A DNA stretch of 27,547 nucleotides from contig DAOTUB010000146.1 of the NCBI GenBank assembly GCA_034437455.1, positions 1 to 27,547 of the forward strand, written 5' to 3'. Source of the DNA: DAOTUB01 sp034437455. GTDB taxonomy: Bacteria; Chloroflexota; Anaerolineae; B4-G1. Under the pieces are notes generated by a model that did not search any database, was not told the DNA's origin, and saw only the letters and a list, made by a program, of their open reading frames with translations. Position numbers and translations under genes: made by a program. Positions 13,895-22,686 of this stretch are shown here, one piece after another. Positions within the stretch are counted from its first letter, which is position 1, and the number at the start of each line of letters is the position of its first letter.

Positions 13895-15322
13895 TCACTT
13901 GTGAATCGCCTTCCCAAACACCCCGTGCGCGGCCTCCATCAACACCTCGCTCAACGTGGGGTGGGCGTGGACGGTGCGTGCGATCTGCTCCGGGGTCAGG
14001 CCATAAGTGTGGGCCAGCGATAGCTCGGGCAGCAACTCGGTCACCTCCGGGCCAACGAGATGAGCGCCCAGAATCTTGCCGGTGTTCGCGTCGGCCACGA
14101 TCTTGACAAAGCCATCGCGCTTGCCCAGCCCCAACGCCTTGCCATTGGCGCGGAAGGGGAACTCGCCCACCTTGATCTCGTGCCCTCGTTCGACCGCCTG
14201 TGCCTCGGTAATGCCCATGCTGGCCACCTGCGGCTGACAATAGGTGCAGCGCGGCGTCGCCTCATAATCCAGCGTCACCGTGTCTGCTCCCCCGATCACC
14301 TCTGCCGCGATGATGCCCTGGGTCGAGGCGACGTGGGCCAGCGGAAACTTGCCGGTCACGTCACCGATGGCATAGACGCCGGAAACGTTGGTGCGCATAC
14401 TCTCGTCTATGGCGACGTACCCTCGCTCCAGCTTTACGCCAACTTCCTCCAGGCCCAGACCCTCGCTGTTGGGTCGCACGCCGATGGCGATGAGCGCCCG
14501 CTCGGCCTCCAACACTTGCTCGCCCTTGTCGTTGGATATGCTTACGTGCACGCCGCCGTCGCTCATTTTGATCCCTTCCACGCGCGTCGAGGTCAGCAGT
14601 TTGACCTTGCGCCGCTTGAAGGCCCGCTCCACCTCCGCGCTGACCGCCTCGTCCTCCAGCGGCAGCGCGTGGGGAAGCATCTCGACGACAGTGATCTGAG
14701 CGCCATAGCTATGCCAGACGTGGGCGAACTCCATTCCAATCGGCCCGGCCCCGACGACGACGACCGAAGCAGGCAGCTCGCGCAGCACGATCGCCTCTCG
14801 ATAGGTCAGGATGCGCTCACCGTCGGGGGTGATGCCGGGGATGCTGCGCGCCCGCCCGCCGGTGGCGACGATGACGTTGCGTGTCTCCAGGGTGCGCACG
14901 CCGCCCTCGCCTGCCCCGAGCGAAGCCGAGGGGTTCAACGTCACCTCGACCTCGTTGGGCGATTTCAACGCGCCGCTGCCCTCGATCACGTCGATCTCGT
15001 TCCCCCGCATCAGTGAGCCGACGCCCTTGACCAGCCGCTTGGAGACCTTGCGGCTGCGATCCACCGCCGCGCCAAAGTCGGCCTCGAATCCCTCGACGGT
15101 GAAGCCAAACTCCTTGCCCTGCTTCAGCAGGGAGATGACCTCGGCGTTGCGCAGGAGCGACTTGGTCGGGATGCAGCCCCAATTGAGACACACGCCTCCC
15201 AGATGCTCTTTTTCGACCAGGGCGACCTTCAGCCCCAGTTGAGCAGCGCGGATGGCGGCCACGTAGCCGCCCGGTCCCGCGCCGATGACGGTGACGTCGT
15301 ACTGCGTTCTGTTCTCGCTCAT
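13895..15322 (-). CDS. lpdA: dihydrolipoamide dehydrogenase
   Basis: E3 flavoprotein of 2-oxoacid dehydrogenase or glycine cleavage complexes, oxidising dihydrolipoyl groups with NAD. Visible are the FAD motif VIGAGPGGYVAA (residues 12-23), the redox-active disulfide C45/C50 in GGVCLNWGCIPTK, the NAD-binding VVVGAGPIGMEFA and the C-terminal base H454 with E459 in HAHPTLSE. I start at the MSENRTQYDV methionine, which has AAAGGAG at proper distance, giving 475 residues; the frame is open further upstream. Residues about 130-144 (NPSASLGAGEGGVRT) look like an extra loop just before the conserved IVATG strand. No E1 or E2 gene is adjacent. Confidence 0.95.
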   Translation of the reverse strand: MSENRTQYDVTVIGAGPGGYVAAIRAAQLGLKVALVEKEHLGGVCLNWGCIPTKSLLRNAEVISLLKQGKEFGFTVEGFEADFGAAVDRSRKVSKRLVKGVGSLMRGNEIDVIEGSGALKSPNEVEVTLNPSASLGAGEGGVRTLETRNVIVATGGRARSIPGITPDGERILTYREAIVLRELPASVVVVGAGPIGMEFAHVWHSYGAQITVVEMLPHALPLEDEAVSAEVERAFKRRKVKLLTSTRVEGIKMSDGGVHVSISNDKGEQVLEAERALIAIGVRPNSEGLGLEEVGVKLERGYVAIDESMRTNVSGVYAIGDVTGKFPLAHVASTQGIIAAEVIGGADTVTLDYEATPRCTYCQPQVASMGITEAQAVERGHEIKVGEFPFRANGKALGLGKRDGFVKIVADANTGKILGAHLVGPEVTELLPELSLAHTYGLTPEQIARTVHAHPTLSEVLMEAAHGVFGKAIHK

Positions 15323-15362
15323 AGCGCTTGCTCCTTTTCTTGGGTTAATCGCCGATATCAAA

Positions 15363-15403
15363 ACCTCGGAGGTCTCCGGGAGTACAGTGGAGACCCCCGA
15401 GGT
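15363..15403. repeat. palindromic repeat between hppA and lpdA
   Basis: ACCTCGGAGGTCTCC and GGAGACCCCCGAGGT pair over 15 positions with one mismatch and an 11-base loop. There is no T-run. A related AACCTCCGAGGTT palindrome occurs at 24172-24184. It is probably a REP element that may also limit read-through from hppA into lpdA. Confidence 0.7.
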
Positions 15404-15483
15404 CTGCACTGACCAGTTGCAGCCGCCGCGAGCTAAATTGACGATCTGTATTTGAGCTGTTTTCCAGTTTGTCTGGTCAGGTG

Positions 15484-17568
15484 CTATTGAAACAGTTTCA
15501 GGCTATACTTAACGTACAACGGCAGCAAGGTGATGGACATGATATTCTGCAGCTTGACCAGGATGTGCAAAGACGGCCCTGCCGTGTCCTTCAAAGGATC
15601 GCCAAAGGTATCGCCGATCACGGTAGATGCGTGGGCCTCGCTGCCTTTGCCGCCGAACTCGCCCTCTTCGACGAGCTTCTTGGCGTTGTCGAGGGTGCCG
15701 CCGGCGTTGAACATGGCCTTGGATAATGCCGACGACGATGTCTTTACGCCGATCAGATAAGCTGCCAACGCCCAGGGGCCCAGGATGAAGCCTATTATGA
15801 CAGGGATCACCAGTGAGACGATGGTGGGCCCTACCATCTTGCGCAGGGCATTGAGCGTGGTGATATCTACACAGCGTGCATAGTCCGGCAACGCTTTGCC
15901 TTCCATCAGGCCCGGAATCTCGCGGAATTGGCGTCGCACTTCGTCAATCAGCTTGAATGCGCCATCGTTGACCGCGCGCAAGGTGAGCGCTGAAAACAGG
16001 TAGGGCATGGCGACCCCACAGAACAAGGCGGTGACGCTCGCGGGATTGACCAGGTTGACCAGAAGGTCGTCGATGTGGGTTACCTGGATGCCCTGTATAC
16101 GTGTAAGCTCAAAGAGATAGGCAAAGAGGATCACGATACTCCCCATCGTCGCCGCGCCCATGGCGTATCCCTTGGCCAGGGCTTTGGTCACGTTGCCCAC
16201 AGCGTCCAGGGCGTCGCCAGCCTCGCGGGTTTCCTTGCCCAGGCCTGCCATCTCGCTGATGCCAGCCGCATTGTCGGCGATGGGGCCAAAGGTGTCGCCG
16301 GCCATGATGATCCCTTTCATTTCCTTGATGCCCATCGTGGCGGCAGCGACGTAGTAGATGCCCTCCAGTCCCCCGCCTCCGATAAAATAGGAGAGGAGCA
16401 CGATAAACCCCAGGATGTACGAACCCCAGACCGTGCTCTCCATGCCGTAGGATAATCCTTGCAGGATGCCCAGCGCCGGCCCGCCCTGGGCGTACCGGGC
16501 GGTCTCGCGCACCGGTTTCCCGTGAGGGCCGGTGTAATATTGGACGACGAATACGATCGAGAAGGTCCCTACCATGCCCAGCGCCTGCGCCCAGAAAAGG
16601 CCCATGTCGTTCATCATCCAGCGCGCCACGGCGTAGAAAAAGATCATACAGGTCACGGCGGTGCTGATGAGGCCGGTGTTGACGGATCGGGTAGGGCTTG
16701 TCTTTTCCCGTCCCTGTACCATAAAGACACCGACCACCGTAGCCAAGATGCCAATCGCCCTCGCTACGAGAGGGAACATGACGCCGGCCCAGCCGTATTT
16801 GCTCATAAAGATGGGAGACATTGCGACGATCATCGTGGTGATCACGTTATCGGCGCCCGACTCGAAGAGATCGGCACCACGGCCAGCGCAGTCGCCGACG
16901 TTGTCTCCTACCAGGTCGGCGATGACGGCCGGGTTGCGCGGATCGTCCTCGGGGATGCCGGTCTCGACCTTGCCCACCAGGTCGGCCCCGATGTCGGCGG
17001 CTTTGGTATAGATGCCGCCGCCCAACTGGGCAAAGAGCGCCGAGAGGCTGGCCCCAAAGCCAAAGCCGACCAGCAAACTAATTCCCTCGGGATCGTCTGG
17101 GCTTACGCCAAAGAGCCACATCAGCAGTATGATCCCCAGCATGTTGAGGGTCACGATACAAAGCCCCATGATTGAACCGCCACGGAAAGCGACGGTCAGC
17201 GCTCGACTGGCCGAAGTGCGGGCCGCACTGGTGGTGCGCACGTTGGCCCGCACCGATGCATTCATCCCGATGTAGATAGCCAGCAGAGAGAAAGCCGCCC
17301 CTACGACAACGCCCAGGGCGATCTGCCAATTGCCCTCCGGCATGACGAAGAACAACACCACAGCCAGGATCACCACGAAGGGAACGATAGTGATAAACTC
17401 ACGGTGGAGGAAAGCGTTCGCTCCAGTCTGGATAAAGTGTGCAATTTCTCTCATGCGATCTGTGCCGGTATCCTGCTTTTGCAGCCATTGGTAGAGGAAG
17501 GCGATCATCCCCAGGCCGAAAATGCCAGTCAGGGGAACAAGGATGTTGACGAACTGATTTAGATCCAT
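15484..17568 (-). CDS. hppA: membrane-bound proton-translocating pyrophosphatase
   Basis: A 694-residue multi-helix ion pump that couples pyrophosphate hydrolysis to proton (or sodium) export. Substrate and magnesium motifs are intact: DIGADLVGKVE (K200, E202) and DNVGDCAGRGADLFES (222-237), with a third acidic motif near the C terminus (GGTLDNAKKLVEEG). At the potassium-determining position the sequence is GNVTKALAKG, with lysine K462 where potassium-dependent enzymes have alanine. It is therefore predicted potassium-independent and probably proton-pumping. AAGGAG stands seven bases before the ATG. The lpdA gene follows in the same direction. Confidence 0.97.
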   Translation of the reverse strand: MDLNQFVNILVPLTGIFGLGMIAFLYQWLQKQDTGTDRMREIAHFIQTGANAFLHREFITIVPFVVILAVVLFFVMPEGNWQIALGVVVGAAFSLLAIYIGMNASVRANVRTTSAARTSASRALTVAFRGGSIMGLCIVTLNMLGIILLMWLFGVSPDDPEGISLLVGFGFGASLSALFAQLGGGIYTKAADIGADLVGKVETGIPEDDPRNPAVIADLVGDNVGDCAGRGADLFESGADNVITTMIVAMSPIFMSKYGWAGVMFPLVARAIGILATVVGVFMVQGREKTSPTRSVNTGLISTAVTCMIFFYAVARWMMNDMGLFWAQALGMVGTFSIVFVVQYYTGPHGKPVRETARYAQGGPALGILQGLSYGMESTVWGSYILGFIVLLSYFIGGGGLEGIYYVAAATMGIKEMKGIIMAGDTFGPIADNAAGISEMAGLGKETREAGDALDAVGNVTKALAKGYAMGAATMGSIVILFAYLFELTRIQGIQVTHIDDLLVNLVNPASVTALFCGVAMPYLFSALTLRAVNDGAFKLIDEVRRQFREIPGLMEGKALPDYARCVDITTLNALRKMVGPTIVSLVIPVIIGFILGPWALAAYLIGVKTSSSALSKAMFNAGGTLDNAKKLVEEGEFGGKGSEAHASTVIGDTFGDPLKDTAGPSLHILVKLQNIMSITLLPLYVKYSLKLFQ

Positions 17569-17606
17569 AGTGTAACTCCTTATTAAAAGCTATACATTAA
17601 ACAACC

Positions 17607-17633
17607 ATTTTACTGACCTGTTTCACCTGTCAA
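17607..17633 (-). promoter_or_regulatory. possible hppA promoter
   Basis: A perfect TTGACA (minus strand, 17628-17633) is followed after only 15 bases by TAAAAT (17607-17612). The short spacer makes this uncertain, and other AT-rich hexamers nearer the gene could serve as the -10 box. Confidence 0.35.
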
Positions 17634-17683
17634 GCCCGATCTGTCTACCCAAATCGCCGGGAGTGAAGGGTTAGCATCCTCAT

Positions 17684-17712
17684 TTGACTTAGTGCCGCGA
17701 GGCGAGTATAAT
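17684..17712 (+). promoter_or_regulatory. near-consensus promoter of the small membrane protein gene
   Basis: TTGACT (17684-17689) and TATAAT (17707-17712) are separated by the optimal 17 bases. Transcription would begin near 17719, giving a leader of about 85 nt before the ATG. Confidence 0.75.
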
Positions 17713-17803
17713 CTTGTCTGGCTATATCCTGTTGACGGGTAAAATCTACCGGTCAATCGGGCGACAGACTTGGAAAAGTTCCTACTCATTGGAGGGGATC
17801 AAC

Positions 17804-18193
17804 ATGTCACGTGAACGAATGACGATTCTCGGCCTGTTTTTGCTACAGATCGTTGCTATTGTATTGTATCCCCCGGCGTTCTTTCAAGAATCCCCTCAGT
17901 CGGCAGTGCTGCCCCCTTCTCTTCTGCTGTTGCTTGTGCTTACCCTGTTAGGAATGAACGCGGGCGTGCTCACTCCCCTGACTGGCCGGGTTTCTCTGGT
18001 TTTTGTCCAGGGAATCAACATTGTCGTGCGCGCAATGATGCTTTTTCCTAACATGAAAAACGCCAGCGGCGTGTGGAACTGGTTGTTCATCATCCTGATG
18101 TTGATCGGCGCCGCTCTTTCTTGGTTGACCATCACCCAGATGGGAAAACGTCCCCCTCGCTTTCTATTGCTGCGCCAAAAGAGTGCAGACTAG
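17804..18193 (+). CDS. small integral membrane protein of unknown function
   Basis: 129 residues starting MSRERMTILGL, with GGAGGGG seven bases before the ATG; an earlier in-frame ATG at 17714 sits next to the -10 box and is ignored. Four hydrophobic helices are apparent at about 6-28, 41-60, 66-85 and 94-115, with short polar loops and a basic C terminus (KRPPRFLLLRQ). I do not recognise the family. It is monocistronic, with a strong promoter and a perfect terminator. It is flanked by the hppA start on one side and the end of the liv operon on the other. Confidence 0.75.
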   Translation: MSRERMTILGLFLLQIVAIVLYPPAFFQESPQSAVLPPSLLLLLVLTLLGMNAGVLTPLTGRVSLVFVQGINIVVRAMMLFPNMKNASGVWNWLFIILMLIGAALSWLTITQMGKRPPRFLLLRQKSAD

Positions 18194-18216
18194 CGCCTTG
18201 TGTTGAATGAGTACAA

Positions 18217-18250
18217 AAATCTCCCGCCGACACGCATCGGCGGGAGATTT
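18217..18250. terminator. bidirectional intrinsic terminator
   Basis: AAATCTCCCGCCGA and TCGGCGGGAGATTT form a perfect 14-bp stem with a six-base loop (CACGCA). An A-run precedes it and T-rich bases follow, so it works in both directions. It ends the small membrane protein transcript on the plus strand and the liv operon on the minus strand. Confidence 0.9.
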
Positions 18251-18323
18251 CTATCACCTGTCACTCAACGACCTCGACTTTCGGCATCTGGAGATTCGCA
18301 CACAGCACTAAACCGCTCGGCGG

Positions 18324-19037
18324 CTACTCCATCCCCAAGTAGGCTTTCTGTACCATCGGATCTTGCCGCAGACCATCGGCGTCGTCGCTCAGGACGATCT
18401 CCCCGGTCTGGAGGACATACCCTCGGCTGGCGATCTGGAGGGCCATGTGCGCGTTCTGCTCGACGAGCAGGACCGTCGTTCCCTCCCTGTTGATCTCGAC
18501 GACCTTGTCAAAAACGTCCTCCACCAGGACAGGCGCCAGCCCCATCGAAGGCTCGTCCATCAACAACAATCGTGGCCGCGCCATCAAGGCGCGGGCCGTG
18601 GCAAGCATCTGCTGCTCGCCTCCGCTCAAGGTCCCGGCCACCTGGGTTCGACGCTCTTTGAGGCGAGGGAAGAGTGTAAAGACACGTTCCAAGTCTTTAG
18701 CGATACCCGCACGATCGTCACGGGAATAAGCGCCCATATCCAGGTTCTCGGCGACGGTGAGCTTGGCAAAGACGCCCCGGCCCTCTGGCACCATAGCCAC
18801 GCCCTTGTAGACGATTTCGTGGGCTTTGTAGGAAGCCATATCTTCATCTTCGAGTGTGATCTGGCCTCGACGAGGCTTTATCAGCCCGCAGATTGCACGC
18901 AAGGTCGTCGTTTTGCCGGCGCCGTTGGCGCCGATCAGTGTCACGATCTCACCTTCTTCGACGGTGAGTGAGATTCCCTTCAAGGCATGGATGTTACCAT
19001 AGTAGGTATGTATGTTATCAACATTTAACATTGGCAT
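18324..19037 (-). CDS. livF: branched-chain amino acid type ABC transporter ATP-binding protein LivF
   Basis: 237-residue ATPase subunit. Walker A is GANGAGKTT (36-44), the signature LSGGEQQM begins at residue 137 and Walker B is LLLMDEP (157-163). PEGRGVFAKLTVAENL and the absence of the extra LivG C-terminal region mark it as LivF. AGGAG precedes the ATG by seven bases. It is the last gene of the five-gene operon, followed by the bidirectional terminator. The C-terminal half contains the usual VEQNAHMALQIASRGYVLQTGEIV stretch. Confidence 0.95.
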   Translation of the reverse strand: MPMLNVDNIHTYYGNIHALKGISLTVEEGEIVTLIGANGAGKTTTLRAICGLIKPRRGQITLEDEDMASYKAHEIVYKGVAMVPEGRGVFAKLTVAENLDMGAYSRDDRAGIAKDLERVFTLFPRLKERRTQVAGTLSGGEQQMLATARALMARPRLLLMDEPSMGLAPVLVEDVFDKVVEINREGTTVLLVEQNAHMALQIASRGYVLQTGEIVLSDDADGLRQDPMVQKAYLGME

Positions 19038-19065
19038 AAAGTTACTCCTTGCTTTGGCTCAGGCC

Positions 19066-19848
19066 CTATTGCAAACCTGTAGCGGCGCCCCGTCCGAGGT
19101 AGGCTTCGATCACACGAGGGTTGCGTTGAATATCCTTAGGAGTACCTTCGGCGATCTTGGTTCCAAAGTCAATCACCGTGATCCACTCAGAGATGCTCAT
19201 CACCACCCGCATATCGTGCTCGATCAGCAGCACAGTAAGTCCAAGCTCATCCCGTAGATTGCGGATGAAATCTATCATCACGTTCGACTCTTGCGGGTTC
19301 ATGCCTGCCGTTGGCTCGTCGAGCAGCAGCAACTGGGGCTTACTGGCCAGCGCGCGCGCGATCTCCAAGCGACGCTGAGCGCCGTATGGCAGGTTCTTTG
19401 CCAAAAGGTCCCCCTGACCCGCCAGGTCGACGAACTGGAGCAGCCTGTTCGCTTCCTTCACCGCCTTTGATTCTTCTCTCCGCGTGCCCCGCAAGCCCAG
19501 GATAGCCCCGATCCAACTGGACCCTAGTTGCGGCTCCATGCCGACCAAGATATTCTCGATGGCGCTCATGTTGGCAAAGAGACGGATGTTTTGGTAGGTG
19601 CGTGTGATACCCAGGCGGGCGACTCGATCTGGCGACCGTCCGTTCAGTATATGACCGTTGAACCATATCTCGCCTTCCTCGAATCCGTAGAAACCGGTGA
19701 CGCAGTTGAAAAAGGTGGTTTTCCCCGCTCCATTTGGTCCGATGATGCTGACGATGGAATGTTCAGGAACCTCAAAGTCAAACGTGTTGACCGCGGTCAG
19801 ACCGCCAAAGCGTTTGGTAACTTGTTCAGAAGTAAGAATAGCACTCAT
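19066..19848 (-). CDS. livG: branched-chain amino acid type ABC transporter ATP-binding protein LivG
   Basis: 260-residue ATPase subunit read from MSAILTSEQV; the frame is open further upstream but only this ATG has a GGAGG nearby. Walker A is GPNGAGKTT (37-45). The family-typical NIRLFANMSAIENILVGM follows, then the degenerate signature LPYGAQRRLEIARAL usual for LivG, and LLLLDEP. The C-terminal DFGTKIAEGTPKDIQRNPRVIEAYLG is diagnostic for LivG. It pairs with LivF to power uptake. A 28-base gap separates it from livF. Confidence 0.95.
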   Translation of the reverse strand: MSAILTSEQVTKRFGGLTAVNTFDFEVPEHSIVSIIGPNGAGKTTFFNCVTGFYGFEEGEIWFNGHILNGRSPDRVARLGITRTYQNIRLFANMSAIENILVGMEPQLGSSWIGAILGLRGTRREESKAVKEANRLLQFVDLAGQGDLLAKNLPYGAQRRLEIARALASKPQLLLLDEPTAGMNPQESNVMIDFIRNLRDELGLTVLLIEHDMRVVMSISEWITVIDFGTKIAEGTPKDIQRNPRVIEAYLGRGAATGLQ

Positions 19849-19870
19849 AGACTTTTTGTCCTCCCACAGA

Positions 19871-21577
19871 CTATACCGGCTCGACCATGTTCTCTCCACC
19901 AGATGGCAAAGGGCCGTTCTCGTCAGCATACAACTCGCGCTTTCTGACCTCGGACGGCCAGAAACCTTCCGGCCGGACGAGCATCATGACGATCAGCAGC
20001 GCGCCGTACATCAACATGCGGTACTCGGCAAACTCGCGCAGCAGTTCCGGTAGCCCTACCAGGAGGAGCGCCCCTACCACCACGCCGGGGAAGCTCCCTA
20101 TACCGCCCACGATGATCAGGCACAACACGTTTACGGAGACGAGCAGTTGGAAGCTATGGGGAAAGACCGAGCCGATCTTGGTGGCAAAGATCGCACCTGC
20201 CAGCCCGGAAAAGCCGGCGCCGATGGCAAAAGCCAGCAACTTGACCTTGACCAGGCTGATGCCCATCGCCTCGGCCACGTCTTCATCCTCGCGCAGCGCC
20301 ATCCATTGCCGTCCCAGGCGCGAATCGCGCAGTCGCCAGGAGACAAAGAAGGCGAGCAAGCAGCCGGCCAAAATCATATAGTACAGTCGCTCCGGTGAAA
20401 CCAGTCCTCCTGCTAGACCGACGACGGGAATTTTAGGGATCAGCAGGATACCCTGCGCGCCGCCGATGGCAGGAGCCAGCCAATCCGATATGGCCAGGAT
20501 GCGGATGATCTCTCCAAAGCCCATGGTGACGATAGCCAAATAGTCGCCCCTCATTCGCAGCACCGGGATGCCCAGGATGACGCCGGCCAACACCGCGGCG
20601 CCCACCGCAATGGGCAAGGCCACCCAGAAGGACATCCCGGCGACGCCCAGCGGGCCGTAGGAAGTGAGCACCCCCACCACGTAGGCCCCGATGGCAAAGA
20701 AAGCCACGTATCCCAGGTCCAAGAGACCCGCGAGTCCCACCACGATGTTCAACCCCAATCCCATCAGGATGTATATGCCGACGTTATCAATTACCTCGGT
20801 CAGATACGTGCGCAAGATCATCGGCAAAAGCAGCATGACGAGAACGCCCAGAGCGATCCCGCCCCAGCGCACGTTCCGCTGTTGCCCAGGTGAAAGCGCG
20901 TTCACGCGCCCTTTGATCTGCTCACCCCGGCTGCCCCACCATGCGTTTAGCCCTGCCACGATCAGGAAAACCAGCACGGCGCCCAGTATGGACAACCCCC
21001 TACGCGCGAATACCACTCGCCGGATCGCCAGACCGAGTCCTTGATTGCCCCAGGCCAGGATGATCGTCTCGGCCAACAGTCCAACCAAAAGGACCATTAG
21101 CAAGCCGGCGAACACTGGCTTTTGCACACGCGAGGGCATCAGGTAGAAACCGGACGCGACCAAACCCAGCACGGACGCCACTGCTATCAAGATAAAGGCC
21201 CCCAGTACATGCCCCTGCCCAAAGGCCAGTATTTCTAGCAGTTCAGGTGAGACGTTGAGCAGAAATTGGCGCAAATTGATCGGCTCAGCCGCCACGGTCA
21301 ACAAGGCCACCGGCAAGCCAGAAATCAGGCCCAGCACCAATCCACCCAAGAGCGTTTGCCCCGTCTGTCCCCCTCCATTTCGTTGGGCAGCAAGGTATGC
21401 GCACCCCATTGTCGCCCCGAAAAGAAAGACGTGGCCCACGGTGAACACCCCACCAATGACGTCGACTCCACCAAACGTCCCTACTACACCGATCGCACAG
21501 AGTGAAAAGGCAATAACCCCGGCCAAAAGCCCTAGCCGGACGATTTCTCTCCAGTTGACGCGTGTTTCCATTTCCAT
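19871..21577 (-). CDS. livM: branched-chain amino acid type ABC transporter permease LivM with N-terminal membrane extension
   Basis: The start is the second in-frame ATG, six bases after GGGAG; another ATG two codons earlier is too close to that site. At 568 residues it is much longer than ordinary LivM (about 300 to 430). The C-terminal part from about residue 237 is the standard permease: YILMGLGLNIVVGLAGLLDL, MRGDYLAIVTMGFGEIIRI and FPGVVVGALLLVGLPELLREF. The first 230 residues hold about six further hydrophobic helices, without a motif I recognise. Chloroflexota may share this extension, but that needs comparison. It forms the channel with LivH. Confidence 0.9.
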   Translation of the reverse strand: MEMETRVNWREIVRLGLLAGVIAFSLCAIGVVGTFGGVDVIGGVFTVGHVFLFGATMGCAYLAAQRNGGGQTGQTLLGGLVLGLISGLPVALLTVAAEPINLRQFLLNVSPELLEILAFGQGHVLGAFILIAVASVLGLVASGFYLMPSRVQKPVFAGLLMVLLVGLLAETIILAWGNQGLGLAIRRVVFARRGLSILGAVLVFLIVAGLNAWWGSRGEQIKGRVNALSPGQQRNVRWGGIALGVLVMLLLPMILRTYLTEVIDNVGIYILMGLGLNIVVGLAGLLDLGYVAFFAIGAYVVGVLTSYGPLGVAGMSFWVALPIAVGAAVLAGVILGIPVLRMRGDYLAIVTMGFGEIIRILAISDWLAPAIGGAQGILLIPKIPVVGLAGGLVSPERLYYMILAGCLLAFFVSWRLRDSRLGRQWMALREDEDVAEAMGISLVKVKLLAFAIGAGFSGLAGAIFATKIGSVFPHSFQLLVSVNVLCLIIVGGIGSFPGVVVGALLLVGLPELLREFAEYRMLMYGALLIVMMLVRPEGFWPSEVRKRELYADENGPLPSGGENMVEPV

Positions 21578-21588
21578 TGTCATCTCCC

Positions 21589-22665
21589 TCAGGCCTTTTT
21601 CTCGGCCAACGGTTCGCCCATGATCCCCTGGGGCCGGACTAGCAGAATCAGCACCATCATACTGAAAGCGATCACGTCTTTGAGTTGGTAAGGAGCCGTA
21701 ATGCCTACACCTTCCAGGAACAGATTGGGCCCCACGGATTCAAAAACCCCCAGCAGCAACCCACCTATCGCGGCGCCGGGGACACTGCCGATGCCTCCCA
21801 GCACAGCCGCCGTAAAGGCTTTGATACCCGGGAAAAACCCCATCATAAAAGCGACCTGGCGATACATCAAGGCGTACAGCACCCCGGCCGCCCCGGCCAT
21901 CGCCGCGCCGACTGCAAAAGTGATCGTGATCGCGCGGTCCACATCAATGCCCATCAGGGCGGCAATATCCTTGTTCTCCGACACGGCCCGAATCGCTTTC
22001 CCGATCTTGGTCCGCATCACAAAGATATACAGACCAATTAGTAGCAGGATGGAAGCTATGATCACGATAACTTGAGACTTGAGGAGTTCTACCCCGCCAA
22101 TGGTCCACGAACCCTTTAAGAGAGCCACGTCGGGAAAAGCCGTGACGCCAGAACCATACAGGCCGCGGAAAAAGTATTGCCAAAAGAACGATGCGCCAAT
22201 GGCCGTGATCAACGGCACCAGGCGCGGGGCGCGCCGCAGCGGGCGATAGGCTACACGTTCGGTCAGCAAGGCGATGCCCACCGAGACGGCCATAGCCACG
22301 ACGCCGATGATGAGTAAAGCCACGATTGGGTGGCGATCCGTGAACCCGGACTGTCCCAGGGGAATCGCGATGAAAACCGTAGCAGTAAAGATACCCGACA
22401 TGAAAAACTCGCCGTGAGCGAAATTGATCATGAGCAGCACACCGTATACCAGCGTGTACCCCAGGGCGATCAACGCATATAGACTACCTTGCGCCAAACC
22501 AAAAACAAAAAATTTCAACCATGTGTCGGCAGGATATTTCCCGCTACGAAGGGTAACTATTGTACCCCAAACAATAGCCACGATGAGCACGACGCGGAAC
22601 AGCCACAGGACAACGTCCAGATAATCAAGCCGCTCAAACCATTGGCGTATAGCGCTTCTTTCCAT
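21589..22665 (-). CDS. livH: branched-chain amino acid type ABC transporter permease LivH
   Basis: 358-residue membrane permease. The family signature LVYGVLLMINFAHGEFFM is at about residues 72-89, followed by the later IRAVSENKDIAALMGIDVD coupling segment that contacts the ATPases, and AAVLGGIGSVPGAAIGGLLLG. An extra hydrophobic segment of about 45 residues precedes the core (VVLWLFRVVLIVAIVWG), longer than in E. coli LivH. The ATG is preceded by GGAGAAAAA. It lies between livK and livM, with 11 bases to livM. Confidence 0.95.
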   Translation of the reverse strand: MERSAIRQWFERLDYLDVVLWLFRVVLIVAIVWGTIVTLRSGKYPADTWLKFFVFGLAQGSLYALIALGYTLVYGVLLMINFAHGEFFMSGIFTATVFIAIPLGQSGFTDRHPIVALLIIGVVAMAVSVGIALLTERVAYRPLRRAPRLVPLITAIGASFFWQYFFRGLYGSGVTAFPDVALLKGSWTIGGVELLKSQVIVIIASILLLIGLYIFVMRTKIGKAIRAVSENKDIAALMGIDVDRAITITFAVGAAMAGAAGVLYALMYRQVAFMMGFFPGIKAFTAAVLGGIGSVPGAAIGGLLLGVFESVGPNLFLEGVGITAPYQLKDVIAFSMMVLILLVRPQGIMGEPLAEKKA

Positions 22666-22686
22666 AATTTTTCTCCATGATATAGA

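Noticed and set aside
14060..15016. A 318-codon open frame antisense to lpdA
   Set aside because: Full-length lpdA with all catalytic residues lies on the other strand.
16459..17175. A 238-codon open frame antisense to hppA
   Set aside because: Hydrophilic His/Asp/Gly-rich shadow of a membrane protein gene.
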